Positions 55,601 through 64,000 of a stretch of 64,000 nucleotides of DNA are shown one piece after another; the stretch's first letter is position 1, and each line of letters starts with the position of its first letter. The notes under the pieces were generated by a model. That model was not told the origin of the DNA, searched no databases, and worked only from the letters and a program-made list of their open reading frames with translations. The DNA is from Chromera velia (lineage: Eukaryota > Sar > Chromeraceae): contig JAHBMJ010002633.1 of NCBI GenBank assembly GCA_018398765.1, positions 34,292 to 98,291 of the forward strand. Reading direction: 5' to 3'. The translations under genes and the position numbers were made by a program.

Positions 55601-57293
55601 CTCATCTGGTTATCATCAAGGTGGGAGGGGGGTGAGGGACGCGGTTGAATATTTGAAGGCGTCGTCTCAACGGAGATAGCTGCTTTGGCCTCTCCTCCTT
55701 TCTGTGTGTCTGGTGGACCGTCCATCTTTCTGTGTGTTCAGAATGCCGCTCTTTCACACTTTTCTTTTGTGTGTTAGAGGACATAGTAACGGTGCAGCTT
55801 CGTCTCGTTTCGAGAAAACCCATCGGGACAAAAGTGGCAGAGTGACCAAGGGGGGGGAAAGCGCGATGCTTTCTCCCCACTCCTCAGCAGAGGAACGCCG
55901 GAGGTATGCGAATTTGAAAAGCACTCAACCCATGGGGACCGTTGTTTTTCTTTCCCCTGTTGTTGTGCAGGGCACAGAGTTCTATGATGCCAAGACACGG
56001 CGGTACGTGGACTTTCCCATCACGGATGTCCTTCAGGTCTGTCGGGCCTGCCTCAGCTCACTTTCTCGCATGAGAGTCTGTTTTGTCTGCTGACAGCGCT
56101 GGGTCCTTTTCTGACCGGATCCCGTCACCGCAACTGTTTTCTCGCACAGCTGAGTAAGAGAGAAGCAGAGGAGGCATACATTGGCCAGTCTTTTCCGTTC
56201 CTCAAAGGCCTTCTTCGTTTTTCGTGAAGCGAATCGTGTTGACTTCCTCCTTTACTTTCTGCAGATGATGGGCAGAGCCGGGAGACCCCAATTCGACTCA
56301 TCTGCAGTGGCACACATCTTCGTGCATGAGCCCAAGAAGAACTTTTATAAGAAGGTACGCCGAACGCACCTCACACATGTAAAAAAAAACATACAGAATG
56401 CCTCTGTGTCCAGTGCGCGTATCTTTGAGAACCTAAGTCGCTCACTCAACAGCATCAGGAGTCAGCGGAAGAGTCACGATGCGACTCCCTCCCTTTTTCA
56501 AATCCGACCGAACAACAAGACAACTGAGGGATTCATCGAGAGAGCTTTTATTCTGTGGGATACCAAGTGCTCCGCTGTCATAAATTGAACAGTTGTGGGA
56601 ATCACAAACAATCCGTCGCTTGCCTGTCTGTCTCTCTATCCCTCGCTTTTTTTTCGCTTCCCCCCCCTTTTTGCAGTTCCTCTACGAGCCCTTCCCTGTG
56701 GAATCCTCATTGGCAGACTGTCTGACGGATCACCTGAATGCAGAGGTCGGTGAGGAGGATTGAGGAGGGTGGGAAAGAAAGAAAAAAGGACGAAAAGGCA
56801 TGCAGCCTGAGCATGTTGTGAGCGCGGCCTGCTTTCTCTCCTGGTTTCATCTTCTTATCTTCGGAATTCTTTCCCCCTTTGCGGTCCTCTGATCAACGGG
56901 CAAAACGGGAAGGAGACTATCGGAGGTGTCTCCTAGTTTTTTTACAGGCTAAGACGAAACGATGTCCTCATTATTTGACACCGATGTCTGCCTTTTCTTT
57001 CTGAAACGTCTCTTCTTTCACCCCCGGTGTGCCCGGCAGGTGGTCAGCGAGACCGTGGGCTGTCTCCGGGATGCGCTCGATTACGTCTCCTGGACTTACC
57101 TTTACAGGTCGGACGGTCGAGCCGTGTCTCCCGGGTTTTTGGCGTCATTCCAGGGACAGAAATACGAACACAGAATGTGCAACGATTGCTCAGTTCCTTT
57201 TCTTCTCTGCGCTGGCGGAGAATTCTCACCTCCCTTTCTCCTTGTTGATCGGTGAAATGAAAGTAGACGTATTCCTTGATTATATCGGGGCCG

Positions 57294-57354
<61 letters not shown>

Positions 57355-60300
57355 CATGCAGACGACTGACGGCGAACCCTGGGTACTACGACGCGGGAAC
57401 TTCGTTGGATGACTTCAGAGACGATCCGAGGTTGGTGGGTCGGATGGTTGGTTGGTTGGTCGGTTGGTTGGTTGGAAGTGCTTTGCTTATTTTTATTTTC
57501 CTCCTGTTTACAGTTGCTCCTCCGACCTGTAGGAAGGCAATTCAGTTCACGGAGGTAGTCTCCTTTCTTTTTGTTGCCTTCATTCTTTGCAGTACAATCG
57601 TTTGCACCCGCGTGGTTCTCTACCCCAGCTCTGTTTGTCCATCTGGGTTCGATGCTGTTCGGGACGGACGTGGATAGAATCCCTGTAGCTTCCTTCATAA
57701 ACGTGATTTCCAAAAGTGAGACGGGGTTTGTTCCTTTTTTCCCCCGGAAGTCTCGGTGGATTCTTATTGATCAGAAACTAACGACCTTACTGAATGGTGT
57801 GGAAACGGAAACGAACCGTGCAACGATGCCTTTGATGATCGCTTGCAGAGTCTTCAAAGAGCGTCTGGCTGCTTTTGTCCGCCAGCTAGTGGAGAACAGC
57901 ATCGCCAGCCTGCAGAGGAGCGGGTGTGTCGAGGTGAAGCCCCCCGTAGTGCACCCTCAGAACGGCCCCGGAGAAGAGGGTCAGTTGGGTGGGAGGAGAG
58001 ACGATCCATCCAAGGTTGGAGCCCGAGTTCCTCGAGAATTGGGGCGACAGCTGCAACCTCAATGAACGTTTCCACTCTTTTCGTTTTCTTTGAACGCCTT
58101 CTGTGTCAGCTTTCTTCAAATCGTCCAGTGAACTCAAGCGGAAACAGTCGACACGTTCTCCCTTTTGTGTTCGTTTGTTTCTGGATTGAGAGCAGATGGT
58201 TGGTTTTCTTTTTGGCTTTTCAGTTTGCTACCTCCACGATGGTGCGCTCGCTGCTGTGTATGCAGAAGACGAGGGCGCAAACACGGGTCCGCTGTACACA
58301 GCCACAGTCTTCGGCAAGATCTGCTCCTTGTACTATCTTCAACACTCAACCGTGGGTCTGAAAACAGACAGACAGGTGGAATAAAGCGAAGAAGTGTGCA
58401 GTGAGGAGCCTGCGTGCTCGTGTGCTAGAGCCTGTAAGAACTCACGAGAAAGGAAGCTCCTCGGTTTTTGTCCCCAGCCGATCGGCAGAGTTGTAGGTGG
58501 AATCCGGTAAACTCGTCGCCGAGCTTTCCCTTCAACTCCTCCTTCGTGTTTCCTTCCTTGCGTTCTTGAACTCCCCTGCAGGCTCGAAACGAGCGTTGAT
58601 CATTTCATGTATTCAAATGCATCTCTCTGTCTGTCTGTCTTCACAACTTTTTTTCATACTCTCTGTCAGGTGCGGCACTTCAGGGACGCCATCAGTGCAG
58701 AGCCTCTGACCTTCACGGACGTTATGAGGCTCCTCTGCGACTGCCCGGAGTCAGTCAGTGCCCAGTCCTCCCTGTGTCCTTTCTGTCGACCTCCGTTTCT
58801 TTTTCTCTGACCCTATTCTTCTTTGTCTCCTAAAGTTTTTCGCTCGACTTATCGTTCTATTCATCTGCGCTGTCCTCATTCTCTCTCACTCCTCTTCGTA
58901 TATCTGGTTGTGTTGTTGTCTGTCTCTTTGACCCTCTATCTCTCTCACCACTCCGTTTTATGAACTTGGATTCTCTTGCTTGTGGCTGATTCGTCATGGA
59001 TCCACCCGGCTTGTTTTTGTCTTTCTCCAAACAGGTATGCCGAGCTTCCTGTGAGGCACAACGAGGACAAACTGAACCTGGCGATGGCAGAGACGGTACC
59101 TCTCGAATCGGAAGGACTGGAGGTCAGCAGAAAGAGAGGAAGAGTGGAATGCGCAGCAGAAGAGAAGGAAAGCAATTTCTCCTGATTGAACTTGACAACT
59201 GCAAAGAATGAATGCCTGGTTTTTCTTCCGTGCATAAGTGACAGACATTTTCTGCATTACTCTTGACCTTCCGGAAAACGCTTGGCGTCACTTCCTCCCC
59301 CCCACACACCCTTTGGTGTCTCCCTGCTCTCTCTATCCGCAGCGCCAAGCAGACTCTCCGCATCTGAAGGCCCTCCTCCTTCTCCAGGCCCACTGCTGGC
59401 AAATTCCCCTGCCCATCACGGACTACGTGACAGACCTCAAGAGCGTCCTGGACAACTCCGTGCGAATACTCCAGGCCATGGCAGATGTGGCAGCTGAAGA
59501 GGCGCAGCTGCAGTCTGCAATTCATGTTGCTCTTCTTCAGCAGTGCCTGATGCAAGGTACGAATCCATTGCGGAGTCCTCTCTTCTGCGTCCCTCATGTG
59601 AGTGACGATGTGCGGAGACGGCTGGGGGGAAATTCTGGAGTGAAGGGCCTGTGCGAGTTAGTGGAAATGAGTGAGTCAGAGCTGCAAAGGAAGTTCAGAT
59701 CTGCAGGTCTGACGGAGAGACAAACTTCCGAAGCCGTCCAGATGATTGTGAAGATGCCCCGGTTGCGGGTGAAAGTGTCGGTGTTGACGGGGGCTCAACA
59801 GCGAGGAGATGGAGGGGGTGAGATGGAAGTTGAGGGGGGGGGAGAAAAACCAAAGGGGGGCAAGGGAAGGGCAGGGATGAGAGAAATCAAAGGACCTCCC
59901 TATGTGTTGGACCCAGAGTGTGAGGTCGAGGTGCACGCAAGGCTGTCCTATGCCAACAGTGATCGGTCGGTTCGTCCGTTTTTGCTTTTCCGCGTTTTTG
60001 TGTACTGCTCTGCGCTTCTGTGTCACTGCGCACTTTCTGCCTATCGAGTAAAGCACCACACATTCCTTTCTTCTCTTCTGTGAGTGTGGGCGAGTTGGCC
60101 CCTTGCGAAGGCAGGAAAGCGAATTTGAGTGTCGGCTCCAAGTGCTGTTGAGAGAGAGTTCTTCTGGCTTTTTCGGTCTTGCTCCTGTCCCCTCGCTTGT
60201 GGCGCAGCAGCAGGGTCGCTGATCTCGAAGTGAAAGTTGAAAATCGTTTTTGTCTTTTACTTCCAATTCCATTCTTCTCTCGCTTGTGGTTTTGTGTCTC

Positions 60301-60918
60301 GCCTCCTGCCTGCAGATGCTCAAACTTTGCGTATTGTCCGAAATTCCCAAAACAAAAGATGTTGTCTTGGTGGTGTATGCTGGGAGACGAAGAGGTCAGC
60401 ATGCATGAATGGAAAAGGCGGAAGGAAATAAGAAGAGACAGAAGTTATCCTGTCTTGGCTTCGCTCGAGAGGTGTATCTCATCAGCATGCGATTCTGTTC
60501 TCATCCGACTACTGGAAATAGTTTCTTCTCTCCTGTGGTACCATGAGCTCTCTCTCTAGCTGTTGATTTCGCAAGACTGTGTGGGAGGGGGGCTTCCCGG
60601 ACCTCTATTTGGGTAGAGGCCGAGTCTGGGCTCTGACTGATTTATTGGTGGATCCGTCCGCTGCTGAAGCAATTCCGAAATGGTGAGAGGTTCATTCTTC
60701 AAAGGCCGAATTTTGTTGTCTGGCATTTGCTCTCTTTTCTGCCTCCTTGCTTTGATGGCATGCAGGTGGATGAACTGATTGCCTTGAAGAGGGTTTCTGT
60801 GTTCTCTAGAGGAAGGAAGGGGAAGGGGAAGGGCCAGGCAGAAACAGGAGAGGGAGACGCGATTGCGGGGCATGGGGGGGAGGGACGCGCAGTGTTCAAG
60901 TCAGTGAGTCACTCTGCA

Positions 60919-61002
<84 letters not shown>

Positions 61003-61521
61003 CAAATCGAGTGATCAGCTTGAGGGCACCATGTTGCGCGTCGGTGCTTTGCTGGAGGGTAAGGCATAAATGTGGATGCGTGTATCGGAGTAGCGTACGT
61101 CTAGTCTGCTTTCCAGGCCTTTTCTGTTGTGTTTTTAGTTTCCTCTGTGTTCGTAGGGTCATTTTCCTGTTGCGGAAATTACAGTTGGTCATCAACCATT
61201 CGGAACTACTGTTCCAAGGGCATTCGGTGCTGATGGGGATGGATGAATGACTCAAAGGGAACGAGGTAGAATAATAGAAAAAGGCTAGGTGTGACGTGCC
61301 TTCTCTTTGTGTCTGTCGACTTCGACATGATCATGCACGCATGCAGGTTTTCTGCACCCGACGCTCCTGGTGAGAGCTTCACTCTCTCTTTGCTAGTCTT
61401 CTCAGACAGCTACTTCGGGATAGACCAGACGGTCGAGATTCCTATTCAGCTTGCAGGGGAGGCGGCAGAAAATGGGGGGCGGTCGGAGAGCTCCGATGGA
61501 GAAGAGATCGTCAGACACTAG
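36532..61521 (+). CDS. ASCC3: ASCC3-type double-cassette Ski2-like helicase, 62 exons
   Basis: Sixty-two exons over 25 kb sum to 6777 nt, exactly 2259 codons (2258 aa; animal ASCC3 is about 2200 aa). ASCC3 is the 3'-5' helicase of the ASC-1 complex. In animals it splits collided ribosomes in quality control and unwinds alkylated DNA for AlkB-type repair. Two RecA/winged-helix/Sec63 cassettes are present. Choice of ASCC3 over the spliceosomal paralogue Brr2 rests on segments such as QSIVFDAAF before the first Walker [12 protein letters not shown] after it, [19 protein letters not shown] in cassette 2, [23 protein letters not shown] and DELIALKRV near the end. All catalytic motifs of both cassettes are intact. 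The ATG at 36532 is the first Met after an in-frame stop at 36463. Exon 4 is the only uncertain exon. Mean exon is 109 nt and mean intron about 299 nt. No frameshift is seen. Five entries below list the exons by domain. Confidence 0.95.
37082..37115 (+). repeat. ACTC tetranucleotide array in ASCC3 intron 1
   Basis: About eight ACTC units lie in the pyrimidine-rich half of intron 1. Confidence 0.9.
37738..37802 (+). repeat. TG/TATG microsatellite in ASCC3 intron 2
   Basis: Alternating TGTG and TATG units fill most of the 65 bp just before the acceptor of exon 3. Confidence 0.85.
39594..44331 (+). other. ASCC3: ASCC3 exons 7-19: helicase cassette 1
   Basis: Exons 39594-39704, 39954-40007, 40179-40254, 40656-40714, 41038-41163, 41356-41417, 41709-41775, 42025-42105, 42309-42410, 42757-42921, 43163-43297, 43814-43912, 44227-44331; residues 436-849. 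Motif I is APTGAGKT (455-462), Ia is [10 protein letters not shown], Ib is TVPEKWD (usual TTPEKWD, here Val), and motif II is DEVH (576-579), split by an intron exactly between DE and VH. Motif III is [10 protein letters not shown] is VMVFVHSR, V is [14 protein letters not shown] (an intron splits AWG from VN) and VI is GRAGRPQFD. The donor after exon 9 is GTGGGT rather than the nearby GTGAGT, because only that choice restores [12 protein letters not shown]. The intron after exon 19 begins GCAAGT, a GC-AG intron. Confidence 0.92.
46381..46790 (+). repeat. Minisatellite with about 85-bp unit in ASCC3 intron 25
   Basis: Five units each contain CTTGTCTTCGGCCTGTCTG, then GTCTG runs, CTCT runs and a CCTTCTCTCTT end. 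The unit heads fall at about 46419, 46502, 46586, 46667 and 46763. Spacing varies because the GTCTG and CTCT runs differ in copy number. It makes intron 25 one of the longest (683 bp). The long Leu/Ser/Cys/Val frames on this region are repeat translations. Confidence 0.92.
49480..49607 (+). repeat. CTT/TGCTCC trinucleotide-hexanucleotide array in ASCC3 intron 32
   Basis: (CTT)n, then TGCTCC/CTGCTC hexamers, then (CTT)n again, with all units in the same 3-bp register. Because the period is 3, all frames are open through it, producing poly-Ser, poly-Leu or poly-Phe frames that can mimic coding sequence. Confidence 0.92.
51259..56354 (+). other. ASCC3: ASCC3 exons 37-51: helicase cassette 2
   Basis: Exons 51259-51323, 51603-51657, 52098-52269, 52475-52547, 52921-52994, 53224-53288, 53504-53664, 53825-53867, 54172-54263, 54566-54688, 54963-55020, 55223-55281, 55555-55620, 55971-56036, 56265-56354; residues 1305-1725. 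Motif I is APTGSGKT, ending at residue 1349 and split by an intron inside its first Gly codon. Ia is [15 protein letters not shown], Ib is [10 protein letters not shown] is DEIH (1463-1466), III is [10 protein letters not shown] is [17 protein letters not shown] is [14 protein letters not shown] and VI is [12 protein letters not shown] 30-residue Gln/Glu/Gly insert lies between IFRVFNQQ and KVVYIAP. All catalytic residues are present, so this cassette should also bind and hydrolyse ATP. Confidence 0.94.
57298..57354 (+). repeat. (TC)n(TG)n microsatellite in ASCC3 intron 53
   Basis: About 14 TC units followed by about 14 TG units, ending 7 bp before the acceptor of exon 54. It forms the polypyrimidine region of that acceptor. 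Confidence 0.95.
60919..61002 (+). repeat. (TC)n(TG)n(AG)n compound microsatellite in ASCC3 intron 61
   Basis: Three dinucleotide runs in a row. The first and third are reverse complements, so the RNA could fold into a stem with the TG run as loop. It starts about 20 bp after the donor of exon 61. Confidence 0.93.
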
Positions 61522-62273
61522 GTCAAACATTGATCGAGTTGAGCATGCAATGGACGGACCGACGGATCTATAGTAGCAGGCCAAAGGCAAGGCCAAAAGG
61601 TTTTCGCGGTCAAAGCCCCAAATCGCTACACACATTGGAACAGCAATGATAGAGGACTAACAGTTGCTTGACCACCAGCTTTTTCAGATATATACCAATA
61701 CATATATATCTATAATTATAAGTACTATAGGAAAAAGCTTTTAATTCTCACGAAAACTTCCTTTTCTAAATTAACATCAAGGCTGGTAAAGTGGTATTAA
61801 ATTACTATTAATTTATAAGTCTAGATCAAATATTGATGATTGAAGGTTTTTTCATGCATGCCGCGTCCCCATATATAAGAGGCGGATCTAACCTAGTTTG
61901 TCGATTTGTTCCATCCTACGACTATCAGCGACGAAAATAGGCGTAACTTCGATCACCTTGATACAGCTGATCAATCGCGGCCTCACAACAGGTTAGACAA
62001 TCAAAAGAGAGAGAAAAGAGACAGAGGGGATGCAGGGCAGAACCTTCGAAACACTTTAGTTCTTTCATTGAAAAAAGGCTACCCTTTTAATCAAAAAGAC
62101 TTTAATTGTGCAGAGATGTATCCTGCACGTCTTCCATCCATTTAAAGAACTCCTGCTTTAAACACCCCATCAAAACTCTTTCTTTAAACTCAGTTCCCAA
62201 AACTTTTCTGATTCATTTGCTTGCACTTTTACCCATCCCTCTTCTGTCTTCTCGCATTGCCAAAAAAATTCTT
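61522..62273. other. AT-rich spacer with a TATA-like site, no supported gene
   Basis: Presumed ASCC3 3' untranslated region, then an AT-rich island (about 61680-61870). A TATA-like word (ATATATAAGAG, about 61874) lies 30 bp before an 80-codon plus-strand frame at 61906-62145 that has no ATG start and matches nothing I know. It ends near the retroelement fragment and may be part of the same repeat. Confidence 0.4.
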
Positions 62274-63056
62274 TCAGTTTGTGCCCTCCCGGTCAAAAGA
62301 CTCGGAGAACGCGGCCACTTCCCTCCTGAGCAGACCCTCGGGCTGGAAGGGGCCCCTTGTGCTCCTCCTGCTGTGGATGGAGGACAGAAGGTTTGCTGCG
62401 ATAAAACGCTGCAGAGTGTAAGACAAGAGCTTGTAGTAGCGGTCCATCAACCTTGCTTGGACTGCTTCGTCTCCCTCCCCACCCCTCACCCTCCTTGCCC
62501 CCAACTTTGCTACTTCCTTCAAAAACCTTACTACTCCCTCCCCTGGTCTTCCATAAGTTTCAAAAATAAGCGGCATAAAACGGAAACCGATTTCGTGACA
62601 GATCTTCCCGTACCTGTCGCTCTTCACTTTCTCCATTCCCTTCGCTGCTGACCCTGTTATTTTTGTAAATCGGCGCAGGCGGTTAGCATCGATGGAAAAT
62701 GGATGGGTAACAGCGACGTCGGCGAGCACTGTGTCTCCGGATGGGAGCCCCGCGAGAAAATCGGGGCGTTTCTGTCTCTTTTCGACCAGACGGGTTACGG
62801 TAGACAGCCCAAGCTGCCCAAACGTAGGCTCTTTTGTCATATAGCAGTGACGGAGGCCTTGAAGGAGGGAGCAAAAGGCGTCCTTCATTTGTTCATGCCG
62901 CTACTATACCCCCCCCCCTGTCCTGCAGGTCTGTGCATGTTGTCCCTCCACGTCCAGCGGGGCTCCACACCACAGATAAGGTTTCTTCTGATCTCTGAAA
63001 TGGACAAGCCGAGGCAGAGACGGATGGCTATCGTAAAAAAGGTTGGAGAAATGTGA
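62274..63056 (-). pseudogene. 3' fragment of a non-LTR retrotransposon polyprotein, broken
   Basis: On the minus strand one frame reads WCGAPLDVEGQHAQTCRTGGG (shown as is, 62940 region), then two adjacent TAG stops, then RHEQMKDAFCSLL and about 200 more codons to a stop at 62274. The first part resembles the Cys/His knuckle that follows reverse transcriptase in several non-LTR elements of protists and fungi, with its first Cys lost. The second part (KRPDFLAGLPSGDTVLADVAVTHPF, split here by an insertion of ordinary residues, and ICHEIGFRFMPLIFETYGRPG) resembles the terminal domain with a PD...D pattern in the same proteins. The stops, the missing reverse transcriptase upstream and the short length show that the copy is dead. 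The family match is from recognition and was not searched. Confidence 0.65.
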
Positions 63057-63059
63057 GTC

Positions 63060-64000
63060 CAACGTGAAGACGGTATGGATATTTGTGTTCACTATAGGAA
63101 TTCTAGCTAGAATTCCAGACAACATCGATTATTCTTATCGGGGCTATGTACTAAACCACCGTACGTCAGACGTGCCATGTCTTCTAGCACGTCTTTCAAG
63201 CGGTCTGTCAGGTTAAGAATCGAGTTTGACTCCTAGTGGCTCTAGTCCTGGTTCAGAAAACTTGTACACAATCTAAAATGGTAAATGGAAGTAAGAATCT
63301 AAGTATATCTAAGTAGAAGAAACAAAATTCAGACTAAAGCATGCAGTGGGTCAGTGGTAGGACGTTTGAAAAGGAACATTGCAGCTAGTAACATCTAAAA
63401 ACACTCTAGGCAGCTGCACAAAAGGTACCAAAAGGTAACGAAAGGGAACAATATATCGATGATAGACAGCAAACTATAGGTGCAGAACTTGGTAAACCTC
63501 ATAGCCCATGGAAGAATCACGTGCTAAACGTCATAAAGGATGAACCAAAACAAAACAGGCAAAAGAAGAGAAAGGGCAAAGTCCATACCTTGTTTTGAAT
63601 GTTTTTGAATCATTGTTCTCCGGTTGCACTTCTAGTGGAAAGTTACAATGAGTAAAGGACCCGAAGATTCTTACTGCCACGGAGGCTGACAGGCTGTGAC
63701 TGAGCCGATCCGCTCTGCCACACTAGCTTACTTCCGCGCGCAAGGCGCGCGATCTGACTTGTTTTATGGGAATGTTTGGCTGTTGCATGCATGCTCCGGC
63801 CCGTTCAAGTATGCATGTTCAAATACATAAAAGGATATGAAAGGATATGAAAGGACGTCCAACGGCACTTATATTAATTCATATAACGGTACACTGAACC
63901 CAGCACCGCACATTCTTGCGCCAGGAACATCTGTATATGCGTAAGAAGTGGCAGAGCGTTTTGAACTGTGTTGCGCTTTGCGAACAACAGTCTTGTATGC
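63060..64000. other. Unassigned terminal spacer
   Basis: Mixed composition with short frames only. It has a small AAAGGATATG tandem (about 63831-63855) and a GCGCGC-containing palindromic stretch near 63737-63752. No gene or RNA is supported. Confidence 0.45.

Larger units (their letters stand above)
56677..61521 (+). other. ASCC3: ASCC3 exons 52-62: winged helix, Sec63 unit 2, C-terminus
   Basis: Exons 56677-56745, 57040-57107, 57362-57430, 57849-57979, 58266-58351, 58670-58749, 59035-59122, 59343-59965, 60316-60394, 60766-60899, 61347-61521; residues 1726-2258. Landmarks are [47 protein letters not shown] joined to [69 protein letters not shown] and [20 protein letters not shown], ending in an acidic tail and TAG at 61519-61521. 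Exon 59 (623 nt) is far larger than the rest and contains a lineage-specific Gly/Glu/Lys insert. The donor after exon 56 is set at ACC then GTGGGT to give the conserved ST-VRHF junction. The C-terminal Sec63 end looks complete. Confidence 0.9.

Noticed and set aside
60212-60255. A possible extra ASCC3 exon reading [13 protein letters not shown]
   Set aside because: It has an acceptor-like CAG, but no GT donor gives the phase required by the next exon, which joins directly to exon 59 in phase 2.
36532-61521. Identification of the large helicase as Brr2 (spliceosome)
   Set aside because: Segments around both Walker A motifs, [13 protein letters not shown] and the C-terminus fit ASCC3 better, and both cassettes are catalytically complete, unlike Brr2 cassette 2.
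63340-63375. tRNA A-box-like sequence (GGGTCAGTGGTAGGAC)
   Set aside because: No B-box follows at the right distance and no cloverleaf can be drawn. The B-box-like AGTTTGACTCC at about 63225 lies upstream, in the wrong order.

Overview
This window is nuclear DNA from an intron-rich unicellular eukaryote. The basis is spliceosomal introns of about 300 bp on average, short exons of about 110 bp, TGCAG-type acceptors, dense microsatellites and a full-length ASCC3 helicase. The style (mixed GC, repeat-laden, very intron-rich) would fit a chromerid-type alveolate alga such as Chromera. That placement is inference from general character, not from a marker gene. Layout: 1-215 may be the 3' end of a plus-strand gene. 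About 216-9720 is a 9.5 kb stretch of alternating pyrimidine-rich and purine-rich DNA in which I recognise no gene. About 9720-19400 is a repeat zone: AT-rich blocks, a 581-bp terminal-inverted-repeat (TIR) element with a target duplication (14010-14590), a duplicated repeat whose first copy carries a 314-bp insertion (16777-17791), stacked microsatellites, and a few weak candidate exons. 19404-20471 (minus) is an intronless ethanolamine/choline kinase. It is divergent from a five-exon dual-specificity phosphatase at 21027-23485 (plus) with a long, low-complexity tail. After an AT-rich spacer, 25120-35774 (minus) holds a 19-exon full-size ABCC-type ABC transporter (about 1735 aa). Its promoter side faces the largest gene, 36532-61521 (plus), a 62-exon ASCC3-type double-cassette Ski2-like helicase (about 2258 aa). 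61522-64000 is AT-rich and contains a broken 3' piece of a non-LTR retrotransposon. The four real genes are a lipid-head-group kinase, a protein phosphatase, a membrane transporter and a ribosome-rescue/DNA-repair helicase. They form no operon or obvious pathway; they are arranged as two divergent pairs. I rebuilt the exon models by hand from reading frame, splice signals and family similarity. All 83 introns in the three multi-exon genes keep frame, and the large gene sums to exactly 2259 codons. The most striking observation comes from these models. The 5' splice sites do not follow the usual GTRAGT rule: 44 of 83 have C at +3 (mostly GTCAG or GTCGG), while +5 G is almost invariant. Many donors run straight into tandem GTCA, GTCG or GTNG tetranucleotides. 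The transporter is also unusually asymmetric: one of its two ATP sites has lost both the catalytic acidic residue and the canonical signature. I did not find a clear new defence or biosynthetic system.
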